Assembly: GCA_039619475.1 (NCBI GenBank)
Contig: CM077115.1
Span: 516,418,815 to 516,482,814, forward strand
Origin: Icerya purchasi
Taxonomy: Eukaryota; Arthropoda; Insecta; Hemiptera; Monophlebidae
Reading direction: 5' to 3'
DNA: 64,000 nucleotides
This document shows positions 10,401-21,510 of this stretch, one piece after another. How positions within the stretch are numbered: position 1 is the stretch's first letter; every line of letters begins with the position of its first letter. A program made the position numbers and the translations under genes. The notes beneath the pieces were generated by a model. It saw nothing but the letters and a program-made list of their open reading frames with translations, did not search any database and was not told the origin of the DNA.

Positions 10401-11403
10401 TTTAGATTAAAGTTAAGCATGGTTTACTTGTATACTTTTCCCTGTATTCTTACGCTTACATATAAGTATATCTTAATTTAAGTCTACTACTATTATGTAA
10501 ATCGCGCGCGTAGTGAGAGCTTCGTTTTGCTCAGTATGCGTTATTTCTTTTCATTATAAGTGTGTTTATAACAATATTCCTAACACCCAGCAAGAATAGT
10601 AATAATTCCCCTATAACAAAAAAAAATGAATGTATAAAAAAAAAAATTCTACATAAATAACAAAAAATTAATTTGGTTATGAAATATATAAGATTTAATA
10701 CGGATTTTATATAAAGAAAAATAATAATAATAATTTTAATAGTACGGCTACTATATACAAAATAAAAAAAATATTCAATCTGGCAAAGTCCAAACTGAGG
10801 TTTCTGTTAAAATGGCACCCAAGATAAAAAAAAAGACAGTAATGCTGTAAATTAGAAATGTGATTTTGTAACGTATCATCCGTGTTAATTAATCGCAAAC
10901 GTCATATGTGTCATCAACTCTAGCTTTGTCATTAACAACATTTTAAAAAATTCAATAATATTAATTGAAGCAGAGAAACCTTATATTTAAAAATAAAGTA
11001 CAGTCGGATTCTAAAAGAAAAATCACGAAGCTGTGATGCTCATTGTTCCGTATTTAGTAATAATATATGTGCGGCACAATACTTAAAAAACAAAAAGATT
11101 AAATTAACCCATCAAAAGTTTTCACTCACTGTGTGTATTTGAAAGCTAAAAATGAAATTTTTAAAAATATTTTTTCAAATTTTTCTTCTATTTTTAAATG
11201 GAAGAACCCAGATCTGAAATACGAGTAACAACGGTTTAACTTATAGCAAGTGTCGTCTTAAATTTATAAAATACGTCATGAAATGTATTTTTCTCTCTGA
11301 CGAATCCGACCGGCTAACAGTTTTCAGAAATCATATATTACTCTGTCAAAACGATAAGAAGCATTTCTTTCTACTCCCTGGAAATTTTATTTTAAAAAGT
11401 AGT
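10401..11403. other. AT-rich intergenic stretch
   Basis: No gene or repeat structure that I can support. The 3' end of the preceding LINE may lie within the first 200 bp. Confidence 0.5.
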
Positions 11404-11415
11404 AAATCTGAACTT

Positions 11416-12356
11416 TTTTTTTTTTTTTTTTTTACCCTCTCCCCCCTTGGGTTTGCTAGCAAAGAGCATTAGCCCAGCAAAAAGGAATAGACACATGGAA
11501 TAGAATAGAAATTATATTTTTATTCTGTCGACAATGGAATCAAGGAACACCCCTAGGACAGGAACAACAGAGATAGTAGGTAGAGAAAGAACATAAGAGG
11601 CGTTAAAAGGAGCAGGAAGACCAAGCTTTAAAAGATGACAATAAAGTAACTCACGCTCGCGAGATAAACCGGAGCACTCGAAAAGCACGTGATTCGCATC
11701 GCAAACATACTGGGAACCTTCAGGATCCAATGGACAAAAAGGAGAATCAGCCAAAGAGAAGCGATTTAGTGAAGAAGGAAGGAGACTATGCGAGAAACGG
11801 AGGCGAGATAATTTAGTAATTATGGACCGACGCAAACTGGGAAACTCATAGAACCAAGGACGAGGGGGAGGAACAGGATTAATCAAGAGATAAAAGGAAT
11901 TAGGATTAGCGAAAAGAGATACATAAACAGAATGCCAAAGTCTAAGATGGCAGGATTTAGTTGGAAGAAGAATATTGTGTGCTGGAACCCTACTAATAAA
12001 ATTCCCATTGGAAACAGCAGCTTTAGCAAGGAGGTCGACGGCTACATTTCCATCAATGCCTGCATGTCCTGGAATCCAAAGAAAGTCAATCTGGGTACAC
12101 GTCGATGAGGATAGATCATGAAGAAGAGAACGAATAGAAAGGATAATAGCATCAGTGGAAGGAGAAAGGGAAGGTGGAGATAGCGCTAGAAGAACACTTA
12201 AAGAATCAGAAACAATAAGGAATTTGGAAGAACTTGCAGAAGAGGAAATATAAATAATGGCTTGTAGAATGGCAACAGATTCTGCAGTAAAGACAGAACA
12301 AAAGGACGGAAGTCTAAAAGACCGAGAATGAAAGAACTGAGGGCACAAGAATGCCG
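11416..12356 (-). mobile_element. 5'-truncated I-like LINE with 12-bp target duplication
   Basis: This minus-strand insertion has a poly(A) tail (T run 11,414-11,433) and ends abruptly at 12,356. It is flanked by AAATCTGAACTT on both sides (11,404-11,415 and 12,357-12,368), a perfect 12-bp target-site duplication that is diagnostic of target-primed reverse transcription. Only the RNase H and C-terminal part was copied. The sequence is related to, but clearly diverged from, the 979-4,415 element. Confidence 0.92.
11512..12348 (-). pseudogene. RNase H and tail ORF of the truncated LINE
   Basis: A long uninterrupted frame of 278 codons starts inside RNase H at SFRLPSFCSVFTAESVAIL (second acidic residue), continues through FLIVSDSLSVLLAL and IDFLWIPGHAGIDGNVAVD (His and last Asp motif), and ends with a C-terminal tail containing CDANHVLFECSGLSRERELL. 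The first strand with the initial catalytic Asp and all of RT are missing by truncation. The intact frame suggests this insertion is younger than its neighbours. The Met at 12,348 is not a natural start. Confidence 0.85.
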
Positions 12357-12368
12357 AAATCTGAACTT

Positions 12369-15300
12369 AAAAATTAAGGAACATCGCAAATTAATAATTA
12401 TAGACTGCAAATAAATTACATTCCTACGGTTTAATATAAACTTCATATATACAAAATAATAAAATTTTCCCCCAAATTTTTCTACAATGATAGCTAATAG
12501 ATAGACATAAAAAACATAAATATATTATTTACAAAATTAAATTAAATGAAACAACTATCTCATATCCTATTTCGGGGAGTTACTCCGTAAATGTTAATAT
12601 TCAACAGGCGCATATCACCTGATTGAATTGCGTTTGAATTCAAATTAATTCCAATAGTTCAAAGGCCTTTTCCAACGCAGAAAGCAAAACAGCTTTGAAA
12701 TGTACTTCAAAGATGTTTCAAAACATTTTGGAAAAGGATATACTGGTGTGAAATCGGATAGCGTATTCAGTTATTTAGTAGATTATCTTTTTATTTTCGA
12801 TCAAAGTAAAGAACATAATAAAAATTTAAACCTGCTACTTCAACGGCTGAACACAGTATCGGTCTGAAAATCAAGGCCAAATGCCAAATTTATACTATCA
12901 GAAATTAATATTCGTTCCATTAAAGATCTTCGCTCTCTTCGACGTCCACCGAGCAGCTAATGAGTTCCTTTTCGAGTTATTATTGTGCAAAAAAATTTAC
13001 GACCGACCTGTCTGTAAAGCTCGATTCCCTTCAAAAAGTTACTCATTATTCACCATTCCAATGGACCATAGGCGCTAAGCGTTCATCACAAACATTACTG
13101 CCTGCGGAAATGCACCCTGGTTTATTCGACCGCTAGTTGACTAGTTAAAATAATCAACGACACAATATGTAAGTGTTCATTCATAGGTCGTAACTTGAAA
13201 TCAATCATTAAGTTCTATTATGAGCTATATGGAAAATTTTGTAAGATATTTTTTGTATTATGATCGGTTTGCCTCTTTCTGATATTTTCTGCAAATATGT
13301 ATATGGGATTCCGCTTTCCGATAAAAAATTTAAGAAAAATTATAAGAACACCACAAAAATTCATTGCTAAATATAAAAAATAAAACGTTACATTAACGTT
13401 TTAGGTACCATATGTACCTCGAGTGATCTGTTATAATATAGTTGTCTTAGAAAAGTAAGACAAGAATGTAACAAAAACTATTGATCTAAACTAGGTGTTT
13501 GATAAGAATACGGATAGATCCGTAACCAGACCAAAAGAGGATTGATATGTTTTACGTATTTTGCTGGTAGAATACAATGTGTATTTTACTAAAAGGATAT
13601 GTTACTTCTGAACCTGGCGATATACAATAAAAAAAATGATACATAATTGTATACAATAAAACATCAATTTTCCTGCACATTTGTAACAAAATTGTAATGT
13701 TTCGGAAAAATTATAATTAGGAAGAATAAAGCAGGGTGGCTAAAAAAAAGCATAACCAACTGTCAAACTAACCCGTATGTTCACAAAAAGGCAAAAAGCA
13801 AAGTTAGAACATGTTATTAGAAAAGCTCAAAATTAAAAGGATCGAGAAAATTATTAAAGAAATTGGTACTCTTAGTCGCCACTGTCAGCCACAACATCAG
13901 AAAAAAAAGAAAAAAAAATCAAACTTAATGTGTTTCACCAAACAAAAAAAAAAAAAAAAAACATCATAATTAGCAATACGGTAAAATATCTTTGATTATA
14001 ATGCTAGTGACAAAAATATGACGTAGCGCCGTTTTTAAGAATGTAGAACAGCGAATAGTCCATAATTAGATAAATTAACAATTCGCAGTTTTTTAATGGT
14101 AATACAAAAGTAAATAACAAAGTAAACAGAAAAACGAAAAGTAATTATATACTGCACACAAAAAAAATGCCAAGTCAACTTCTAAAATCAATATTTTAAA
14201 ATCAGTGTATAATGTTAGCAACATATGTACATACTTATATACCTTCGTGATTTTTATAAAAACTACCGCATATATATGAATGGAAAATTAGGCATATTCA
14301 TCTCGTGCAAGATTCATCAAAAAATGAGATGCTGATTAAATAATTATACTCGTGCATGTTATCACTCAGCACCTATTTATTGAAGATTTTGTCTTTCAAA
14401 TACAACTATTCATTTTATTTATTTAACTGGCAATTACATAAGTAGCAATAACTTCATTGACTAACGTTCATAAATAATAATATACTCCAACGATATAAGT
14501 ATGTCAATATCATTTTAAAAGTAAAAAAACAAAAATCCTTAATTAGATAAATTACTTTTATATTACATATAAAATAAAAGTTGTATTACACACACACGTA
14601 ATAAATAAGTGTATACATATATACTATTGATGAAATCAAAAATGTTTCACTTGTTTATCTATATTTCAGTTATTTTGTTTAAGTTATAAATCAAATTAGT
14701 CAAATCAACAAAACCGAATTATTCACTTTTAACATTCTAATTTATTACCATGAATCAATTCATTTATTTGGTTCGTATAAATTTTGAAAATTCCGAATGA
14801 TTTTGTTTATTTTAAAATATGATATATACCAAAATATTAAAAATTAAAAGCAAAAGTATCGTCCCTCATATTTAAAGTTCGTAGAATAATAAAAAACTAT
14901 TAACTTGTTCGCCTCAACTTTTAAAAGTTAAATATTATTAAGAATAATCTAAACAGAATAAATACTAATTACACACGATTCAGTTGTGTACTTAATTTAT
15001 TAGTGCAAAGACTTTTGTAAATTTTCAATATTACATTAATTAAAAGTAAACTATATTCCAATAAAATATTTTAGTAACATATTTCATTGCGTGACTTTTA
15101 TTCGCATATTTTATTCAAATTAAACAATTTTTTATACTAGAAAAATTAATTTTTTTTTTGTTCGTTTAAAATTAAGTTTGATTAACATTTTAACAATGAA
15201 AATACGCATGGAAACATAGAAATACGAATAAATAACTATACGAATCAAACCCAATCGATATAAGTATAAAATTTTACGCCAATAAAAAATAGGTACAGTT

Positions 15301-15726
15301 CTGAAAATGAAACATTTCAACACACTAAAATCCATAAATTCGACTAATGTAAAATTGTCAACAGTTGAAGAATTACACATATGGTTCTGCGATAATTACG
15401 TTATTTTACTAAATTACGCAATTTACAATGCAAATAAACATAACATACATTTAAACAAATACCATTCAACTTGGTGTGTATTTTTCTTTCTTTGATTATT
15501 TATACGAAGTAACAGTAAAACTAAAACAATTATTAAAACATTACGTAAACAATAATTAACCTGATTCATTATGCAAACAACTGTCACCAACACACCCTAA
15601 ATTTTTGGCGCCATTTTACATATCCTAAATTTTTAATTGTATGTAAATCTTTTGATTATGCATTCCATTTTTAATTACAATGGATAAATTTTGAAAAATT
15701 CAACTTTTTTTCTTATATACATATAA
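12369..15726. other. AT-rich stretch without recognisable genes
   Basis: About 3.4 kb of very AT-rich sequence with several A runs (about 13.9 kb). I see no conserved coding segment, terminal repeat or tandem array. Open frames up to 82 codons are explained by base composition. Confidence 0.55.
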
Positions 15727-15734
15727 AGTATCAG

Positions 15735-16146
15735 CAGGCCCGTGCCCAGAATTTTGGAAAGAGGGGGGTTTTGAAAATTTTCTTTGCATATTTATTTTAT
15801 AATACATTTTTTACTAATATTTGTACTATTAATAATTTCCATCATTTTGATTTATATGTATTAATAATTTACATAAATGAATTACCCCGTATATGAACAT
15901 TAATAAAAATTATATATGTTATTAATTATACTCGTAATAAAAATTTTTTTGCATAAAATATTAATGAAGTACCTAAAAATATGGAGCATATTTTTTCTTT
16001 TTTCTTTTAAAAGTAGGTAAGAACACCCTAAAAAATCATCAATATTTATTTTAAATTTGTGATTTTTTTCAGATTTTTTTGTATTTATAATAACTATTTC
16101 AGTTCTCATAGGGGGGGTTTAACCCTCCACCGTGGACACGGCCTTG
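15735..16146. mobile_element. hAT MITE, copy 1
   Basis: The element starts CAGGCCCGTGCCCAGA and ends ACACGGCCTTG, giving imperfect terminal inverted repeats (CAGGCCCGTGCCCA against CAAGGCCGTGTCCA). It is flanked by a perfect 8-bp duplication, AGTATCAG, at 15,727-15,734 and 16,147-16,154. An 8-bp duplication with C[A/G]-starting short inverted ends is the hallmark of hAT transposition. Related copies are at 32,309-32,737 and 38,635-38,966. No coding capacity. Confidence 0.9.
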
Positions 16147-16154
16147 AGTATCAG

Positions 16155-16499
16155 TTACAAAAGTACAGTAATATACTAATATATAAAGTAAAAAATTAAA
16201 CATAAACTTTATAAAAATAAAACAAATAATACAAATTTAAAATTACTTATTTTAATATGTAAATTTTTTTCTCTTCTATGTTCAAATTTCTGTTCTTTAC
16301 TTATGGCCATGTTGATGTTGTAGTTCTTATTGAACTTAAAATTAAAATAAATATGTCCATATTAACGTAGTTTTTAGAAATTTATTATTAAAAAGTCAAA
16401 ACCAAAAATAGTTCACGATATCGAATCGAATAAAACCTAAAACAAAATATCATAGCTTAGGTTGACTATGGCTTTCTTCTTCATTTTAAATAGGCAACA
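16155..16499. other. AT-rich spacer
   Basis: No feature seen between the hAT MITE and the Gypsy remnant. Confidence 0.5.
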
Positions 16500-17950
16500 A
16501 ACTGGGAACTGGTAGCAAGTTCCTGTTAGTAGCACCACAAGCTAGTTTAAATCGATCAGTGTGAACATTGTCTGTTGTCCATTTATATCAAGCACATGCA
16601 TGTATTCAAATTGACTTATTTGAACGGTTCCGCATACAGTAGCTGCAAGGACTCGTGGAGAGAGTTCTGATGCACAAATATATGAGAGGCGATCAATAAA
16701 GCAGTATGAATGAAAACGGTATACTGTTGACGTAGATTGTTTAGTGTATCTCAGACGGAGTGAAGAATTTGATATTGATTAAAATAGTCAACGTTTTCAA
16801 CGAAAAACTCAGCCGGTAAGCGAAGTGATGATGGAAGTATTTGCAGTCGGAAACAACTGTTCATAGTCCCAACAAAATTAATGATAGACTAGTTAACTAA
16901 TCCAATCGATGACGATGCAATGCTTGTTTGAGGGTTCGATAAATTCGTTCAAGTTTATTATTTTTTTTCTGGATTACACATAGTTGTAGGAATATAGTGA
17001 GTACTAATACCCTAAATAAGAATAGTAAACACGACGTATGTAAACTAACTTCCATAATCAGTAGTAAGGAACTCATGTACGTTAAAGTTCGAAATTTTGT
17101 CGGATAAAGCGTTTACTGTTGATTCCGCCACGACATCTTCCACTGGAACCAATATTTGGGCCAACTGGTGGCGCAATTATTGAAGTTGCCAAATAATGTT
17201 GGCGGTTGACAGTTGACAGTGGACCAATAATGTCACAATGGACATGACAGAAATTTCCATGTTCAGAAAAATGTCCAAATTGCGAAAAAGTGTACCAGGA
17301 AACTTTCAATCGTTGGCACTGGATACGCTTGTGAGACCAATGACGGATATCGCGACTCATGCCTGACCAAACAAACTGTTTCTGTGTTGAAATCAGCCAT
17401 TTCTTTCCTGACGGTTGATTCAGATCACGGATTAAACAAAAGCCACTTTGGCGAAGCGTTCCTGACATGAATATCCTATTTTGTTCGTCTATTAGGAGAA
17501 TAAAGTTTCCATAAGTCTTCGGCCACAGTTGAAAGGTGAATTTGGGAGAATATTCGCTTAATGTTCAGGGCTGCTAGTTCTCGTTGAAAAACTTTGGGAA
17601 TAAATATTGACTCGATTCTGGGTAAATAGCCAGCTACTACATTGCTTCATCTATAAATATATTGTTTGGGGAAAACATTCAGACAACACTTGAAACTGAC
17701 ATGATTGCTTTGGAGTAAGTAAAGTATGGCTTGTGTCTAAAATTCCTGCTAGCGGCTTGTGGTAGCTTAATATTCGAACTTTACAACCTCAATTTAGTCC
17801 CAAAACATTTCACGGCAGTATACATAGCAAGAAGTTCACAATCAAATGTACTATATGATTTTATGGAAGAAGTTGGCAAATAACTGGTTGATCAATTTGT
17901 TTTTGATCGTTTAAAATGCTTTTTTGGATTCTTCGTTCCTATACTGGTCG
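16500..17950 (-). mobile_element. Ty3/Gypsy pol remnant (RNase H and integrase)
   Basis: On the minus strand an RNase H piece, YSTFDCELLAMYTAVKCF, lies at about 17.8 kb. The integrase follows in a 128-codon frame (17,082-17,468): a FVWSGMSRDIRHW segment, CIQCQR-like zinc-finger end (here RIQCQR, one Cys lost), and a HVHCDIIGPL segment with the first catalytic Asp. Further on (about 16.95 kb) an ERIYRTLKQALHRH-like section matches the region around the catalytic Glu, and (about 16.8 kb) a YRLSFS-like piece matches the downstream segment. No gag, protease, RT or LTR is recognised. Vertebrate or insect errantivirus-type env is not seen. Confidence 0.75.
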
Positions 17951-17954
17951 TTTG

Positions 17955-19095
17955 TTATTTATTTATTTAATAGGGGTATACACAAAAGCAAGAAGCCAAT
18001 TACAGTGTATACATTAGGTCTAATTAATATAATTTTAACAAACGATCAATACAAAAATAAATTTATTCCTTATGTACATAAAATATCTTCTCAGTAAGTA
18101 CTCATTACAATGAAGTTACATTCACGTTCATATATACGCACACACATACACACACTAACTACATATAACACATATACATCCGTGGCACATAAAGACGCAC
18201 ATGCTATGTAACACAAGCGAATTAATATAAGTTATGTATTAAAATTGTTCATATATCGCTAATATATGAAAGAGTGTAGACGATGCACACTTTTGATTAA
18301 TCCATTGAGCAGTGAAATAATTTAACCATCTGCTTAAACTTATTCGTATCAGTAAAAAAAAATTTCAGCCTCCGATTCGTTCATTAGGAAATAATTTGTT
18401 ATTTTCACCACAGTCAAAAGGGGAGAATTCATATATAGCTTTGTTCTTGCAAATGGTACATGCAATAATTGTATTTTCTGACCGTTAATCTGGGAACTCA
18501 CAAGTCAACTTTTGAAAGTAAATTAACATAATTTATAATACCAGTCAATAAATCATGTATAAATAAAACAGTAGGTGTTATCCTTCTATTTTCTAACGTG
18601 GACATTCTGAACTCCTTCAACTGTATAATTGAATGGAAACATATCACTATAATGAAACATAAAGTGCAACTACCTTAAAAAACGCTTTTGAACCCTTTCA
18701 AATAAACGTATGTGATTCTTATTAGAAAGATTCCGAACAATATTTGCATATTCCAATTGTGACCGTACGTGCGAGTAATAAACAACCAATAATATATTTA
18801 AATACTGAAAAAGTGAACAGCGATGAATAATAAATGATAATATGCGATTCGCCTTTAAAGTTATTTATCAAATATGGTCATCAAACTTTAACTTAGAATC
18901 AAATAATACACCTAAATATTTTACACTACTAATTTTCTTCAAAATTGTATCATTCATAAAATAATAATGTAATATAAAACGGGTAGTGTGTCCCAGAGTA
19001 AGAATTAACAACATGAAAATACAACAATTGGAAATGGTGAAGTACTTAAAATCATGTTTTATAGGCGGCTCACATAGCGATATCATATAGCACAT
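17955..19095 (-). mobile_element. CR1/R4-like LINE RT 3' part
   Basis: The minus strand has KYLGVLFDSKLKFDDHI (about 18,870-18,920), the RT thumb motif, followed after a frameshift by VRSQLEYANIVRN and RLFERVQKRFLR (about 18,670-18,760). These are the 'LEYA..W..' and 'VQ+RF' motifs found downstream of RT in CR1/Jockey-type LINEs. The remaining 700 bp shows only scattered similarity. The 5' side stops at about 19,095, where another LINE starts on the opposite strand. Confidence 0.6.
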
Positions 19096-19704
19096 GTGCG
19101 AATGAAGATTGTGGTTCGTGTTAGGACGTTATATCCACTACTAAGTCATTACTCACCACTAAGTCTGAAGTTAAAAAGGCAAATATATTTAACCTATATC
19201 CCACCGATATGGAAATACGGAATTAAGCTGTATGGTAGTGCTGCAGATCAAACTTTTAGCGGATACAATGACAAGTCTAAGATTTTGCGAACGTTAACAG
19301 CAGCCCCAATGTATCAATGTATGTATCTAACGAAACCTTGCATAATGATTTAAGGATACCATTAGTCGAAGAAACTCATAAAGAACAGTATGAAAAATTT
19401 TTCAACAAATTATCACATCACTGTAACCCAAAGATTACAAAAATTTATAGAAGCACTCTACCGCGAAATTCAACCAGGAGGCTAAAAAGAAAATGGTGCC
19501 GAGATCCGATTCCAATTACCTAACTGTCCTTTTCACTAGACATAAAAAGTAAGATAGAAATGAATCATTACATATCCAAGTCTCTCAATGGATAGATCTG
19601 GCTGTACTCTGGTTGTCCAAAATTGGTCTATATAATGTGTTACAAACACCGCTGTTTGTGATATGCATACATACTGGTACAAGGTAAAAAAAAAAAAAAA
19701 AAAT
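19096..19704 (+). mobile_element. Jockey-like LINE 3' end
   Basis: Two overlapping frames (19,096-19,353 and 19,317-19,523) encode RTLYPLLSHYSPLSLKLKRQ and YIPPIWKYGIKLYGSA, then a NETLHNDLRIPLVEE segment and a TRRLKRKW end. This is the conserved C-terminal region of Jockey ORF2. A poly(A) run at about 19,686-19,704 marks the 3' end. One frameshift separates the frames. A related copy is at 30,180-31,001. The element is 5'-truncated at the junction with the minus-strand LINE. Confidence 0.8.
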
Positions 19705-19809
19705 TGCATTATCTATTATGAAATTTTTAGTGCATATAAGCCCAAACCCTATACATCACCTTCAATGTTCTTCCTATATTCTAGTATACACGATTCGACA
19801 GTGTTTTAA

Positions 19810-21506
19810 CCCTTAAGCGGGCGCGCTGCAGGTATGCATGCCGCAAATATCATTCAACTAGTGACGTCTACGAAACGGATTAATAAAACATTACGAACTG
19901 CTACGTATGTCTAGACTCTAGAGTGCATCTCGCAAGTCGTCATTTGATTCATATGTGTATGTACAATAAGTTTATAGTTATGACAACGCGAAGTGAGTCA
20001 AGTCAGGTTTGCAGCATCAGTACCCCATGAAGGTAAGTAAGTTTTGTTCAGTGTATGCCAAAGAAACCCGTCGAGTATGACCTAAAATTATACGCTCTGT
20101 GTCATAGTAGAACTTTTTATACTTTCAGTTTTGAAATTTACTGTGGCAAACAACGTACAGGGCAATACCAGACATCCAACAAACTTTCTGATATCGCCAA
20201 TAGAGTATTCAAACAGAAACTTGACTACAGACAACTATTTTACAAGTTATCCTCTCGCTGAATATCTGATTGGAAAAGGAATAACCACGTGTTAGGGATA
20301 CTGAAAATAAATAAAACAAAAATTCCAGAACAATTCACAATAACTAAGAACCGCGAGGTAGGCTCATGTATATTTGGGTTTCAAAATGATTATGCATTAG
20401 TATCTTATGTCGCCAAGAAAAACAAGATCCTGCTACCACTAAGCAGCATGCACGGCATTGATGAAATAGACCCAGAAACAGGGAAACCTGTAATCATTGT
20501 AGGTTACAACCAATTCAAAGGTGGAGTTGATACAGTTGACCGAAAGTGTTCATTGTTTTCAAAGAATAGAAGAACCAATAGATGGCCAATGGCACTGTTT
20601 TTCCAAATTTTGGACATCGCTGGTATCAATGGCCACATTATTTTTGTTGCAAATAATTTACAAACGCAAATATCACGCCAAAATTTCTTAAACAGTTTAT
20701 CTCTCTCTCTAGTGGAAGATCATCTCAAAATAAGTGCGCAGATTACATCTCTACCAAAAAATATAGTTTTATTTTTGAAAAAATACACTTCACCTACTGC
20801 ATCACCCACTTCAGAAACACAAATCTACATAGGACCTTGTAAATTATGTGGGTTACACAGGAATAATAAATGTAAAACTCGGTGTTCCGATTGCAGAAAT
20901 TTGTGTGCAAGAAACACGGCTCGGTAACAGTTAGATACACAGAATGTACAAATGGTTCAGTTGATATGAAAGTCGATAAATAACTTTTTTCTAAATATCT
21001 ATTTTTTACTTTTCTAATTTTTAATTATTTGTTATATCCACTTTTTAATTTGTTGAAAAAACATTGTTTTTTTTGGTCATTTATTTAGATCATAGTACCT
21101 ACATATTCTTCATTATGCGATTTTTTGTTTTTATTTTTGTTACCAATAATGTTTATAAATGTTCAAAATATGTAGTTGTATTTTAAAAATTTTTAATAAT
21201 TATTTTTCATACCTATTTTTAAATTTATTGAAATAATTCCTTTTATTTTTCCGCTCCATCTATTATAAGTAGCTATACTTTTTAAACACAGTCTTTGTTT
21301 TTCTTTATACGACTATTATTCTTCTCATCTTTTATAATAATAATAATGTTTATGAGTGTTCAGTGTGGATATATTCCTTTTATTTCGAAAACATATGTTC
21401 CATATTATTAAATAAAACTCCACGAAATAAGCAATTTTTGAGAATGCGGTATTCATAGCGTTGCGCACCCACTAGTATAACTGCAAAAGGTGCGTCCGTT
21501 TAAGGG
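19810..21506 (+). mobile_element. piggyBac element, internally deleted
   Basis: TTAA at 19,806-19,809 and 21,507-21,510 flanks inverted ends: left CCCTTAAGCGGGCGC, right GCGTCCGTTTAAGGG, i.e. CCCTTAA[G/A]CGG[G/A]CGC. TTAA target sites and CCC-starting ends are diagnostic of piggyBac. Inside is a transposase remnant (20,055-20,927). A short N-terminal-like piece at about 19,980-20,030 precedes it, so most of the N-terminal half has been deleted. At 1,697 bp it is shorter than a typical autonomous 2.3-2.5 kb element, but the ends look intact. Confidence 0.93.
20055..20927 (+). pseudogene. piggyBac transposase, C-terminal half
   Basis: The first frame (20,055-20,261) has YDLKLYALCHSRTFY and FEIYCGKQ, part of the DDE core. 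A stop and frame change lead to a 212-codon frame (20,289-20,927) with LPLSSMHG, ETGKPVIIVGYNQFKGGVD (third catalytic Asp at the end of this motif), RRTNRWPMALFFQILDIAGIN, and a C-terminal Cys-rich domain (GPCKLCGLHRNNKCKT.RCSDCRNLC pattern) that binds the terminal repeats in piggyBac. The catalytic core is incomplete because the N-terminal part with the first Asp is missing. Ends at the TAA at about 20,925. Confidence 0.88.
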
Positions 21507-21510
21507 TTAA

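Noticed and set aside
20289..20927. Domesticated piggyBac gene
   Set aside because: The frame lacks the N-terminal half and catalytic Asp residues, and it sits inside intact TTAA-flanked ends, so it is a transposon copy rather than an exapted gene.
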